A stretch of 64,000 nt of DNA from Actinomadura sp. K4S16 (lineage in GTDB: Bacteria; Actinomycetota; Actinomycetes; Streptosporangiales; Streptosporangiaceae), in the NCBI RefSeq assembly GCF_008327685.1, contig NZ_BDDE01000021.1, positions 124,001 through 188,000 of the forward strand, in the 5' to 3' direction. Below the pieces are notes generated by a model. It was given only the letters and a program-made list of their open reading frames with translations. It had not been told where the DNA came from and ran no database searches. A program made the translations under genes and the position numbers. Positions 16,310 to 24,354 of the stretch are shown in pieces (positions within the stretch are counted from its first letter, which is position 1; each line of letters begins with the position of its first letter).

Positions 16310-16481
16310 CCCAACCACCCATCCCCGATCGGCACGCCCCGCGCACCGCTGGGAAACAGCAACCCGTGCGTCTCGGCCCCGACCTCAGGCGATCGGCCCC
16401 GCATTGGTAATCAACTCCAGCGGCACCCCGCCCCTCGCCGCCAACCATTCGACGACGAACGGCCGCCCCAACCGCGTCACC
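16310..16481 (-). pseudogene. Internal fragment of the HerA-like gene (copy B)
   Basis: About 170 bases closely match 13028-13199 of the intact HerA-like gene, in the same orientation, including the segment encoding LELITNAGPI and THGLLFPSGARGVPIGDGWL. A small deletion around 16390 breaks the frame. It cannot make a functional product and lies directly upstream of the SUKH gene. Confidence 0.8.
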
Positions 16482-16502
16482 GACGGAACCTCGTGGACGG
16501 TG

Positions 16503-16727
16503 CTACTTCAAGTGCTCTTCCAGGTCGTCAACGGCCCAGCCGGCCTGGCGAAGGATGGAGCGGAGGGTGCCGGGCGCAAGGCTGCGGTGAAGAGGAACGA
16601 TGACGGTTCGCTCGCCATTGCGGTACTTAGCGTGACTGCCGCGGGTGGAGATGTGCTCGAAACCACCGCGCTCCAAGGCTTTGCAGACATCCACACCCGC
16701 CAGGTCCGTGGGAACGGCAGGGCTCAC
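16503..16727 (-). CDS. hicA: HicA-type toxin (mRNA interferase)
   Basis: The 74-residue protein has the HicA double-stranded-RNA-binding-like fold signature: KALERGGFEHISTRGSHAKY, with the catalytic His in GSHAKY, followed by RTVIVPLHRSLAPGTLRSIL and QAGWAVDDLEEHL. HicA toxins cleave mRNA and are neutralised by HicB. The start is GTG at 16725-16727, overlapping the stop of the upstream hicB by four bases (GTGA), so the pair is translationally coupled. Antitoxin-first order is used here. Regulation is probably by the HicB/HicA complex, although this HicB looks too short to carry a DNA-binding domain. Confidence 0.9.
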   Translation of the reverse strand: MSPAVPTDLAGVDVCKALERGGFEHISTRGSHAKYRNGERTVIVPLHRSLAPGTLRSILRQAGWAVDDLEEHLK

Positions 16728-16939
16728 GCGACACGCCGCACTTCGACGGGGGCAGTGATCACCTCGGTGACCTCGGGCGCGGGAGCGTCCTCGAAGTAGA
16801 GTTCCAGTGCCTCCCGCAGGTTCTCCAGGGATTCCTCGATGGTCTCGCCCTGGGAGGTGACCTCGACCTGGAGGCACCGGGCCACATACCACTCGCCCTC
16901 ATGAGTGATTGCGGCGGTCAGATGGAGTGCATCAGCCAT
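16724..16939 (-). CDS. hicB: HicB-type antitoxin
   Basis: The 71-residue protein has the partial RNase H-like HicB fold: an N-terminal strand (LHLTAAITHEGEWYVARC), then LQVEVTSQGETIEESLENLREALELYFED, the hallmark of HicB/UPF0150 proteins. It ends without the C-terminal helix-turn-helix or ribbon-helix-helix found in longer HicB proteins, so it may block the toxin without acting as a repressor. The start is ATG at 16937-16939. It overlaps hicA by four bases, which secures co-expression of toxin and antitoxin. Confidence 0.9.
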   Translation of the reverse strand: MADALHLTAAITHEGEWYVARCLQVEVTSQGETIEESLENLREALELYFEDAPAPEVTEVITAPVEVRRVA

Positions 16940-17051
16940 GACGCCAGTCTGGCATGCACCGCCCTGCCCGGACAGCGGCTTTCCCTACGATCACACGTAC
17001 TGGTACCCACGTTGACCTGCCGGAAGCCGACCACGAGGACTCTGTCGATAC

Positions 17052-17273
17052 CGGCTCGCCGAACGCCGCAAGGCCGTCGGCCTGTCCCAGACCGAGGTCG
17101 CCGACAAGATGGGCGAGACCAAGAACCGCGTCTCCCAGATCGAATGCGGCGAGGTCTCCACAGTCGACGCCATCGCCCGCTACGTCCAAGCCCTCGGCGG
17201 CCAGATCCAGATCTCCGCCGTGTTCGGCGACGACCAGTACATCCTGCGCGGCGCAGACACTGACGCCGCCTGA
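17052..17273 (+). pseudogene. XRE regulator, 5'-truncated (copy c)
   Basis: The frame encodes 73 residues beginning RLAERRKAVGLSQTEVADKM, a complete XRE helix-turn-helix, and ends with the GDDQYILRGADTDAA tail. There is no ATG/GTG/TTG start in frame upstream before a stop at 17013, so the N-terminal part (usually about 30 more residues) has been lost. Two shorter copies of the same 3' end lie at 14651 and 15540. Antitoxins of this shape often pair with RelE-type toxins, but no such toxin gene is adjacent. Confidence 0.75.
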
Positions 17274-17452
17274 CTCACCTGCACCCCGCCGCTGCCGTTC
17301 CGGGCCGCTCTGGGAGGCGCCTCGATGAGGCTGTTCGGTAGGCGGCGGGCACGGACCCCTTCCAAAGTCGGGGGTCGGCTTCTCTTTTGCGCGCATCGGT
17401 GTGGCCTGTGGTGGGATGTGCCGTTCCTACCCCTGCCGCGATGCTCATCGGC

Positions 17453-17878
17453 ATGAGCAGCGACACGCAGCAGACCGGAAAGAGCCGCACCACCGCTCGG
17501 CGCAGGGGCCGCGCGATCACCATCGCCGCCGGAGCGGCCGGCGCTCTGGTCCTGTGGGCCGTCAATGATCCCTGGGCCGGCAGCGCCCTCACCGTCCACC
17601 AGGGCGACTCCACCCGGCACATCGGTCCGGCTGCCGTCGTGGGCGCCGCGCTGGCCGCCGGACTGGCCGCCTGGGGGCTGCTCGCCCTGCTGGAACGCAC
17701 CGTCCGCCAGCCCGCCCGGACCTTCCGGATCATCGCGCTGATCACGCTGCCCCTCTCGCTGGCGGGACCGCTGGGCAGCGGCGCCGACACCAGCAGCCGG
17801 CTCGCGCTGCTCGACATGCACCTGACCGTCGGGGCCGCGCTGATCATCGGACTGCCCCACCGGCGGAACCGCTGCTGA
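17453..17878 (+). CDS. Small four-span membrane protein (DUF6069-like)
   Basis: The 141-residue protein starts with a basic polar segment (TGKSRTTARRRGRAI) and has about four hydrophobic spans: ITIAAGAAGALVLWAVN, AAVVGAALAAGLAAWGLLAL, IIALITLPLSLAGPL and the last one near the C-terminus (LTVGAALIIGLP). Length and span pattern match the actinobacterial DUF6069 family of unknown function. Starts at 17441 or 17453 are both ATG with no clear ribosome site; I use the second. The region from 17274 to 17440 upstream holds no gene I can support. Confidence 0.7.
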   Translation: MSSDTQQTGKSRTTARRRGRAITIAAGAAGALVLWAVNDPWAGSALTVHQGDSTRHIGPAAVVGAALAAGLAAWGLLALLERTVRQPARTFRIIALITLPLSLAGPLGSGADTSSRLALLDMHLTVGAALIIGLPHRRNRC

Positions 17879-17910
17879 TCAGCCGCCGGGCGTGCCCCCT
17901 CCGCCGGTCT

Positions 17911-18309
17911 TCATGAGGGGTCGAGGACGGCGAAGACGACCTTGCCGGCGTTGCCGGACAGGGGGCGGATGCCCCAGCAGCGGGCGAACTGGTCGACGAT
18001 GAACAGGCCTCGGCCTGCTTCGCTGATCGTGTCGGTCTCCTGCATGCGCGGCAGGTCGTAGGTGGCGTCCTGGACCTCCAGCCACAGGGCGCCGTCGTCG
18101 GTGCGGCCAATGCGGAAGGTCACGTCGTCGTCGGACGCGGAGGCGTAGCGCAGAGCGTTGGTGACCAGTTCGCTGGCCACAAGGCACGGGACGAAGTCAT
18201 CCATGTCCCACTGGCCGGTAACCAGCCGCACGAACCGCCGTACCTCGGCGACGACCTTGAGGTCGTTCTTCACCACCAACTCGTTCTCGTGACGCGCCGC
18301 CTCGCCCAT
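17911..18309 (-). CDS. Anti-sigma-factor-like ATP-binding protein (HATPase_c_2)
   Basis: The 132-residue protein has a GHKL ATPase core of the RsbW/SpoIIAB type: the N-box VASELVTNALRYA, G1 box LEVQDATYDLP (normally DxGxG, here altered to DATYD) and G2 box EAGRGLFIVDQFARCWG. Such stand-alone proteins in Actinobacteria act as serine kinases or binding partners that tune sigma-factor or anti-sigma-antagonist activity. It is divergent from an XRE-DUF5753 regulator followed by a DUF397 protein, the same set found at whiJ/abaA-type loci in Streptomyces. The ATG at 18307-18309 follows a GGAGAAGG site. Confidence 0.88.
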   Translation of the reverse strand: MGEAARHENELVVKNDLKVVAEVRRFVRLVTGQWDMDDFVPCLVASELVTNALRYASASDDDVTFRIGRTDDGALWLEVQDATYDLPRMQETDTISEAGRGLFIVDQFARCWGIRPLSGNAGKVVFAVLDPS

Positions 18310-18451
18310 GATCCTTCTCCTCACTCTCTGTGTCGAACACCACACAATTAGCAAGGTTGCGGAGTATCGTGATGTTGCCAGCTCACCTTGGCGACGACTG
18401 GCAACAGTCACGCCTTTCTGGCGAGGTGCTGAGGAAGGAAACGTTGCGCTC

Positions 18452-19261
18452 ATGCCCCCACGACGCCAACGCCCCAAAGAGTCCCCCGCCCTGATCGCGT
18501 TCGGTGGACAGATGCGCCGGATGCGCGAGGGGAAGAAGATCACGCAACAGTCCCTTGCTGATCACACGAACATCAGCAAGGGCCAGGTAAGCCGCATCGA
18601 GAACGGCGCCAGGCGCGCGACCCGCTCCTTCGTCGAGGTGGTCGACCGACTACTCGAAGCCGACGGCGCCCTGATCAAGTTATGGACGGACCTGAACAGG
18701 AACGGCCACCCAGTCCCAATTTGGTTCGACTGGCCGAAGGTCGAGGCGGACGCGGCCACGCTGGTCTCCTGGGAGCCCATGCTCATCGCCGGCCTCGTCC
18801 AAACACCGGCGTACGCATCGGCTCTTTTGAATCACAACCAGGAAGCAGTAGAGGCGCGCCTCAGCCGCCAGCGCATCATCACCCGCAACGAGGAACGAGT
18901 TCCTCCAAACCTGGTCCTGCTGGTGGACGAGCAGGCGCTCTACCGTCCCGTCGGCACGCCTGAGACGACCAGGGAGCAGCTTGAACACCTTATCGAGATG
19001 AGCATGTTGCCCAACGTCACGGTTCAAGTAGTGTTGGCAAGTGGCGAGCATGACGGCAACATGGGCGCTTTCGTGATCGCAACTATGGACGACCGCAGCG
19101 AAGTCGCCTACATCGAGACCGCCATACGCGCCATAACAACGGACGATCCCACCGACTTGTCCATGCTTACGCGAACTCTGATTGCGCTTCGTTCGCGGGC
19201 GCTCACCGAAGACATGTCACGCGACCTGATCAGGAAGGTCATTCAGGAGAGATGGACCTGA
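18452..19261 (+). CDS. XRE family regulator with DUF5753 domain (WhiJ-like)
   Basis: The 269-residue protein has an N-terminal helix-turn-helix (GGQMRRMREGKKITQQSLAD through SKGQVSRIENGARRAT, residues about 15-60) and a C-terminal DUF5753 domain, recognisable by WEPMLIAGLVQTPAYASALL and VPPNLVLLVDEQALYRPVG. WhiJ-type proteins govern development or antibiotic production together with a small DUF397 partner. The start is ATG at 18452 downstream of AGGAAGGA. Its end overlaps the DUF397 gene. Codon use is noticeably less GC-biased than in nearby genes, so the cassette may be an acquired copy. Confidence 0.9.
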   Translation: MPPRRQRPKESPALIAFGGQMRRMREGKKITQQSLADHTNISKGQVSRIENGARRATRSFVEVVDRLLEADGALIKLWTDLNRNGHPVPIWFDWPKVEADAATLVSWEPMLIAGLVQTPAYASALLNHNQEAVEARLSRQRIITRNEERVPPNLVLLVDEQALYRPVGTPETTREQLEHLIEMSMLPNVTVQVVLASGEHDGNMGAFVIATMDDRSEVAYIETAIRAITTDDPTDLSMLTRTLIALRSRALTEDMSRDLIRKVIQERWT

Positions 19262-19440
19262 CGAACGCGAAGTGGCGGAAGAGCAGCTACACCGGCTCCA
19301 ACGGCGGCAACTGCGTCGAGCTGGCGGGCGCGGCCGGGGCGGTGGCGGTGCGGGACAGCAAGGACCCGGACGGGCCCGTCCTGCTGCTGAGCCGCGCGGC
19401 CCTGCGCACCGCCGTGGAGTCCGCGCTGACGACCCGCTGA
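19252..19440 (+). CDS. DUF397 domain protein
   Basis: The 62-residue protein has the full DUF397 pattern: an N-terminal KWRKSSYTGSNGGNCVEL, then GAVAVRDSKDPDGPVL. It overlaps the end of the XRE-DUF5753 gene by ten bases. DUF397 proteins, which include those encoded next to whiJ, are thought to bind or oppose their cognate XRE regulator. Family assignment is certain; the direct interaction is inference from gene order. Confidence 0.93.
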   Translation: MDLTNAKWRKSSYTGSNGGNCVELAGAAGAVAVRDSKDPDGPVLLLSRAALRTAVESALTTR

Positions 19441-19533
19441 CCCCGACCGTCCTCACCCCCACAACGCCGATTCGCGGCGGGTGGTCCAGGCCTGCCGTCC
19501 AGCCCCGGGCTGTGTTCAGCGAGGGGGCGGAGG

Positions 19534-20937
19534 CTATCCCTCCAAGTCGGCCTGCTGCAGGGACCAGGTACCCAACCCGCCACGGATCTGGAGGAGGGAG
19601 TGCCCTTTGATCTCGACGTCGCCCTCGTAGTCGCCGAACGCGGCGAGCACCTCTTCAGCTATGCCGAGGGTCGAGTGCAATTGATCGATGCCGAAGGGGC
19701 CTTCTCCGGTGTGCTCGACCCGCAGCCGACCCGATGCGCCGGTATAGAAGAGGACCTCGGCGGTGTTGCCGCCGATCGACGTGCTGAATGTCCGCAACTC
19801 CTCCAGCCCGGGGCCCGCCAGGGCCGTGCGCCCCTCGGCCGCGACGTCCCCCTGCCGCAGCAACGGGCTGACCACCACCGACCAGGGTGCTCCTTCGGCA
19901 CCGATCTGCAACACCGAGTCCGTGGGCAGCGCGACCCGCCCCTTCCCGCCGGGCAGTGGACACAGCACCTGGTACGCCGACCGCTTCCGCCCCAAATTGG
20001 AGTCACGCAATTGAAGAGAAAAGGCGGTCGCACCTTCCTGGCGTATGACCGCGACTCCCGGCGGCCCTAGATAGTGGAGGACATCAAAGCCCGTACCTGT
20101 GGCCTTCTCCTCAAAGGTTCGCAGATCCTGGAGTGTGCGGAGAGCAGCCCGCCATTGACCGCTTGCCTTGATCTGGAGGTATCGTTCCGCCAGCGGCTCC
20201 CCGTCCGCCAATTCGCGGTCATCAAGCACCAGCCGCGATGGCTCCCCTCCCGGCTGAAGCGACGCCAGCCAGTGGTCGACCGCAGAACGCGCATGACCAG
20301 CCCTGACTTCGAGTGGCCCAGAGGAAAGATTCTCGAGTTCCACTACTAGCGGGATCACCCTATATCCGTCCACTTTTATACATGAGGTGCCAGCCCCCTC
20401 ATGCACGGCAGGCAACCGATCCGGAGCCTCAGCCGGATCACGCTTCGAAAAGGCGGGCGTCAGCGGCGTCCATCCTTCGGGGCCCGCCAGGATCATGTCA
20501 TCGACGCCGCCGGCGGCAGCAACGGAGCTCACCGACCCATCGGCCGATGCCCTCTTTCCGGCGTTGAACCGCGCTTCCCTATCCTTGTACCAGCCGGGCT
20601 TCATGCGTTCTGGGTACCCGGCATACTTCCAGTAGATGGGCGGGAGCATCGGCAGGAAGCCTGCCACCACGATCCATCCCGAGATCCTATCCAGAAGGGA
20701 TCCCGGTGGGGCATAGGTGAGAATTCCCCCTAGGGCCAGCAATCCGAACCCAGCGGCACCGTACTTCAACCCCAATCCGGCTTCCCGCCCAAACTTCCCC
20801 ATGTACGAGCCGAAGAGAAAATCCTTATGGGCATGAGACATTTTTCCGGACACGAACAGGTAGTGCCCGGTGAACGCGGCGATCGAGAACAACGCTGCAC
20901 CGATTACGATCCATGCGGGAAGTGGCTCCGACTTCAC
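19534..20937 (-). CDS. Membrane protein of unknown function with large soluble C-terminal part
   Basis: With the GTG at 20935-20937 (preceded by AGGAAGGGG) the protein has 467 residues. It has three hydrophobic spans near the N-terminus (WIVIGAALFSIAAFTGHYLF, YGAAGFGLLALGGILTYA and SGWIVVAGFLPMLPPIYW), then a charged loop and about 300 residues of soluble beta-rich sequence with no recognised motif (PLVVELENLSSGPLEVRAG, VRVEHTGEGPFGIDQLHSTL). An upstream GTG at 21012 would add 25 residues. It stands alone between the DUF397 gene (convergent) and another membrane protein on the same strand. Codon use is mixed. No function is proposed. Confidence 0.7.
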   Translation of the reverse strand: MKSEPLPAWIVIGAALFSIAAFTGHYLFVSGKMSHAHKDFLFGSYMGKFGREAGLGLKYGAAGFGLLALGGILTYAPPGSLLDRISGWIVVAGFLPMLPPIYWKYAGYPERMKPGWYKDREARFNAGKRASADGSVSSVAAAGGVDDMILAGPEGWTPLTPAFSKRDPAEAPDRLPAVHEGAGTSCIKVDGYRVIPLVVELENLSSGPLEVRAGHARSAVDHWLASLQPGGEPSRLVLDDRELADGEPLAERYLQIKASGQWRAALRTLQDLRTFEEKATGTGFDVLHYLGPPGVAVIRQEGATAFSLQLRDSNLGRKRSAYQVLCPLPGGKGRVALPTDSVLQIGAEGAPWSVVVSPLLRQGDVAAEGRTALAGPGLEELRTFSTSIGGNTAEVLFYTGASGRLRVEHTGEGPFGIDQLHSTLGIAEEVLAAFGDYEGDVEIKGHSLLQIRGGLGTWSLQQADLEG

Positions 20938-21096
20938 CAGGCCCCTTCCTAAGTACGTCTCCACCGGTTGAACCAGCCTGCCGCACCGCTGCCCACTACC
21001 GCTCCCGGCCACGCCGCCGATCTCCAGGCGGTGATTAGCACACCCACCGGCCCCGCCACCTCTCCGGCCGCCAGGTAAAGGTGCGGTGCCATGTTG

Positions 21097-23124
21097 TCAG
21101 GACGGGGGGTTGGCTTTGTGGCGGCCGTTGGGTTTCAGGGGTGGGACTATGCGGGGCGGGCGGGGGCCGGCGCCTCTGGGGAGGGCGTGGCGGGGCTTGG
21201 GGAGGCGTGCGGCGGAGGCCTCGGGTGGTGTTGGGGGCTCGGGCGGGTCTGCGTCGGGCTGCTCCGGCGTCTGCGCTTGCTCGCGGAGGTACTCCTCGAA
21301 CTCCATCGAGTGGGCGGTCGGCAGGGTGATGATGCCCGGATTCGCGTCCACCAGGAGGGTGCGGCGGCCCGTGGCGCCCGAGTGGGTGAAGACCATGGCG
21401 GTCGGCGGGAGCTCCTGGAGTTGCGGGGGCTCGATGAGGAGTTCGCGGAAGCGCTGCTTGTCGGGACGGCGGCGGGCTGCGACCGTGCGGCCCCAGGCGG
21501 TCGCGGAGCTGATGCCCTCCACCAGGACGGAGTCGTCGGCGGCGGGGGCGGGCAGCGGCGACCAGACCGGGTCGGTTAGGCCGTCGCCGCGCGGGCGGGC
21601 GTAGGCGACCGTGCTGGCGTAGGTCTCCCCCGCGACGTCGAACAGGGTCTCGGCGGCCGAGTCGGTGATCTCGGCGACCAGCAGCGGCTGCCCGGCGCCG
21701 ATGTGCTCGGCGGCGACCCGGGCGTCCTCGGGGTTGCCGAGCCGCATGAAACCCACGGCGGCGTGGCCTCGGCGGCCTAGGCGCTCGCGGACGTGGCCGG
21801 GAATCGACCGGTACATCAGGACGAGCCCGGTCCCGGTGGCCTCGCAGGCGTCAATGAGGCGGTCCAGGACGTCCCCGCGCAGCTTCTCAGCGCCGCACAG
21901 GAAGAGCGTGTGGTCCCAGCGGCCGCCGGGCGGGGCCTCCCGGATCCGGTGCGTGAGGGCGGTCGTCACGTAGGTGCCGAGGATGCGGTTGGTGAGGACG
22001 CCGGCGCGCCGGTCCATCGACACGACGTGGAGCCGGGAGGGTGGCAGCCGGACGGGTTCGGTGGCGAGCTTCTCCAGCTTGCGGAGCTGCGCTTCCAGGG
22101 CCCACGCGCGGCGGACAACGATGCGGTCGGTGGCGTCGCGTCCGAAGAGTGTCGCGATGCGCTCGTGCTGCTCGTCGGTGAGAAGGCCCTTGCGCAGGTC
22201 GTCGCGGGGGTCGCCGACCTGGGCGAGGACGCGCAGGGCGGCGGTGATCCGGGGGATCGTGGTGTCGGGGCCGAGGACCTCGATGAGCCGTTCCAGGATC
22301 GAGTTGTCGAACGACAGGTCGCGGGTGCCGCCCTCCTCCTCGCCCGCGCTGACGACCAGCGACAGCACGTCGGCGAGGGCCTCGGGGTTCAGGCCGCGGG
22401 TGGCGTCCAGTCGCGGCAGGTCGGCGGGCAGGACCCAGACGAGCGGGTCGTCGCCGCGGTCGGCCGCGAGCCGGAGGAGGTCGTGCGCGACCGCCCCTTC
22501 GGACAGGTCGATGACGGTCAGCCGCGCGCCCACCGCCAGCCTGGCCGCCCCCATCGTCGTGACCGCCGCGGACCAGCCGGCGAGCGTCCCGCCCACGATG
22601 TCCACCCGGTCGACGCCGGGAGGGACGGCCACCGGGTACCACTCGCGCTGGCTCTCGTACGCCGAGTGGCGGCGCTCCCACTCGGCCCGCTCCTTGGCGT
22701 AGGCCTTCTCGGCGGCGTCGCGGGCCCGGTCGCGTGCGGCCCGCTCGCGCGCCTCGGCGTCGCGCTCCTGGGCGAGCCGCTCGCGGACGCCCCGCTCGTC
22801 CCGCCACAGACCACCGCCGGTGATGGCGAGGACGACGCAGCACGCCAGCAACGCGACCCCGGCGAACGCCCACGGGATCACGCCGGTGATGCCGCACGCG
22901 ATGAAGAGGACGACGAACACCAGCGTCCCGGCGAACGCGGTGCGCAGCGGCCGTCCGGCCATGTGCTCGCCGGGCCGCCGCGCGGGCGGCGGCAGCGGCG
23001 CCCTGGCCGGCTCGGCAGGCCGGTCCGGAGGCGGCCCCGGGTCGGGGTGCACCTGCGCGTAGCGCCAGCCCACATAGACGCGGTCGGCCTGTGTGAGCCG
23101 CGCCATCGCGGACCCGCTCGCCAT
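21097..23124 (-). CDS. Membrane-anchored, degenerate P-loop ATPase-like protein (VirD4/TraG-like architecture)
   Basis: The protein is about 675 residues. It has two membrane spans (about residues 64-104), a charged Arg/Glu coiled-coil-like stretch (about 105-165: RERLAQERDAEARERAARD) and a large C-terminal domain. Around residue 175 the sequence VDIVGGTLAGWSAAVTTMG sits where a Walker A would be in coupling ATPases but lacks GKS/T. Later LFLCGAEKLRGDVLDRLIDA and GTGLVLMYRSIPGHVRERLG resemble the Walker B and sensor region of VirD4/TraG proteins. It may be a non-hydrolysing relative or a scaffold. The Pro-rich C-terminus is disordered. The start at 23124 is uncertain; ATG 23106 is an alternative. 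Confidence 0.6.
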   Translation of the reverse strand: MASGSAMARLTQADRVYVGWRYAQVHPDPGPPPDRPAEPARAPLPPPARRPGEHMAGRPLRTAFAGTLVFVVLFIACGITGVIPWAFAGVALLACCVVLAITGGGLWRDERGVRERLAQERDAEARERAARDRARDAAEKAYAKERAEWERRHSAYESQREWYPVAVPPGVDRVDIVGGTLAGWSAAVTTMGAARLAVGARLTVIDLSEGAVAHDLLRLAADRGDDPLVWVLPADLPRLDATRGLNPEALADVLSLVVSAGEEEGGTRDLSFDNSILERLIEVLGPDTTIPRITAALRVLAQVGDPRDDLRKGLLTDEQHERIATLFGRDATDRIVVRRAWALEAQLRKLEKLATEPVRLPPSRLHVVSMDRRAGVLTNRILGTYVTTALTHRIREAPPGGRWDHTLFLCGAEKLRGDVLDRLIDACEATGTGLVLMYRSIPGHVRERLGRRGHAAVGFMRLGNPEDARVAAEHIGAGQPLLVAEITDSAAETLFDVAGETYASTVAYARPRGDGLTDPVWSPLPAPAADDSVLVEGISSATAWGRTVAARRRPDKQRFRELLIEPPQLQELPPTAMVFTHSGATGRRTLLVDANPGIITLPTAHSMEFEEYLREQAQTPEQPDADPPEPPTPPEASAARLPKPRHALPRGAGPRPPRIVPPLKPNGRHKANPPS

Positions 23125-23367
23125 GTCCGTCACGTCGAGAGACCCCTGGATTCGCGGGAATGGAGGGAACGCCTGGGGGTGGCCGGGTTGGGTTACTACG
23201 GTCGGTTTCTTACACAGCACAGGGTAAAGAGGTTCCCGCGTTCCCGCGCCTCGTTCAACGGAAGAGCCCCGCGGACGTCCCGCCATCCCGGTCAAACCGG
23301 TCACCAGGTCAGCCCGCAGGAAAGATCGGACAGATCCCCGCCCGCAGATGGCCGCATCCGGCCATGG

Positions 23368-24258
23368 TCAGCCGGCGGGGGGCGCCTTCACCGGCAGGAA
23401 CGCCTCCAGCTCCATCGTGGGATGCGGGTATTTCCACTCCACGCCGTCGAACGGGACGTACATCCCCTCCGGCTGGCCTGCGAGGAAGTAGTTCCCGTCC
23501 CATTCGTTCGGGACGGTCACCGGAGCGTCGGGCGGAAAGTTCGCGCCGAGCGGCTCGTACTTGACGTCGACGCCGAACATCGCGTGGACGGCGGCGTCGA
23601 CGAAGTTGAGATGCCTGATGTCACCGCGCAGGTGGGTCGCCTTGATCGCCAGGCTGTGGACGCGGTCGCGGACGAAGTACAGCGCGCTCAGGTCCCGGAC
23701 GACCTGGTCGAAGCCATGCGCGCCGTCGTGGTGGACCAGCGCGCGCGTCTGCGGTTCGCCGCCGAGCACCCTCGCGACATAGGTCGGCAGGTCGCCGTGG
23801 AACATGCGGACGCGCGTCATGGCCCGCGGAAAGACGCGTCGCAGCCGCTCGTAGGTGAACCGCAGGTAGGCGTCGTTGACGTCGACGAGGTCGAGTTCGA
23901 GCCCCATCGGCTCCACGCAGCCGGCGAGGATGGCGGACGAGCCGCCCATGAAGACTCCGAGGTCGACCAGCCGGGTCAGTTCCCCATGGCAGCGCTCGAC
24001 GCAGGAGAACAGGTCGTAGTAGTGGTAGGCGCTGCACTGGTCCTCGTAGGCGAGTTCCACGCTCCCGATCCGGGCGGCGGTGCGGTCGAAGACCGCGTTC
24101 CTGCCGGTGAGCTTCCCAAGATCGGCGCGATGCCCTCCCCGGATCGGCATGCGCAGGGCCTCATGGAGGTTCGCGACGTCCGCGAGCTCTGGGGCAGGTT
24201 CGAGGAAGGTCCCCCAGGTGGCCTGGTGCATTGCCACGGTCGAGACATAGTCCGTCAT
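23368..24258 (-). CDS. Class I SAM-dependent methyltransferase (polysaccharide locus)
   Basis: The 296-residue protein has a SAM-binding motif I (VDLGVFMGGSSAI, about residues 98-110), an acidic end of strand 2 (LDLVDVNDAYL) and ALVHHDGAHGFDQVVRDLSA, typical of sugar- or small-molecule O-methyltransferases near surface-glycan genes. It is the last gene of a leftward run that begins at glf, so it probably methylates a sugar of the exported polymer; Actinomadura-type walls are known for methylated galactose, which would fit. The start ATG at 24256-24258 is preceded by GGAGAGGGA. The exact acceptor is unknown. Confidence 0.75.
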   Translation of the reverse strand: MTDYVSTVAMHQATWGTFLEPAPELADVANLHEALRMPIRGGHRADLGKLTGRNAVFDRTAARIGSVELAYEDQCSAYHYYDLFSCVERCHGELTRLVDLGVFMGGSSAILAGCVEPMGLELDLVDVNDAYLRFTYERLRRVFPRAMTRVRMFHGDLPTYVARVLGGEPQTRALVHHDGAHGFDQVVRDLSALYFVRDRVHSLAIKATHLRGDIRHLNFVDAAVHAMFGVDVKYEPLGANFPPDAPVTVPNEWDGNYFLAGQPEGMYVPFDGVEWKYPHPTMELEAFLPVKAPPAG

Positions 24259-24354
24259 CGCCTGTTCCCTCTCCTGAAGTCTCGGGGTCCCAGGCCGCGG
24301 GACCCGTCCCGGTGGCGGTGGTCGTGGTCGGCTAGGCCGTCCCGCAGGCGGAGA

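Noticed and set aside
14651..17273. CRISPR or integron-like array suggested by the three repeated XRE ends
   Set aside because: Repeats are long, unequal coding fragments with irregular spacing and gene-sized intervals; no short direct repeats, cas genes, integrase or attC-like hairpins are seen.
19441..19533. Weak hairpins (CGCCG...CGGCG near 19465) after the DUF397 gene
   Set aside because: Stems of only five bases are expected often in such GC-rich DNA; not enough to call a terminator.
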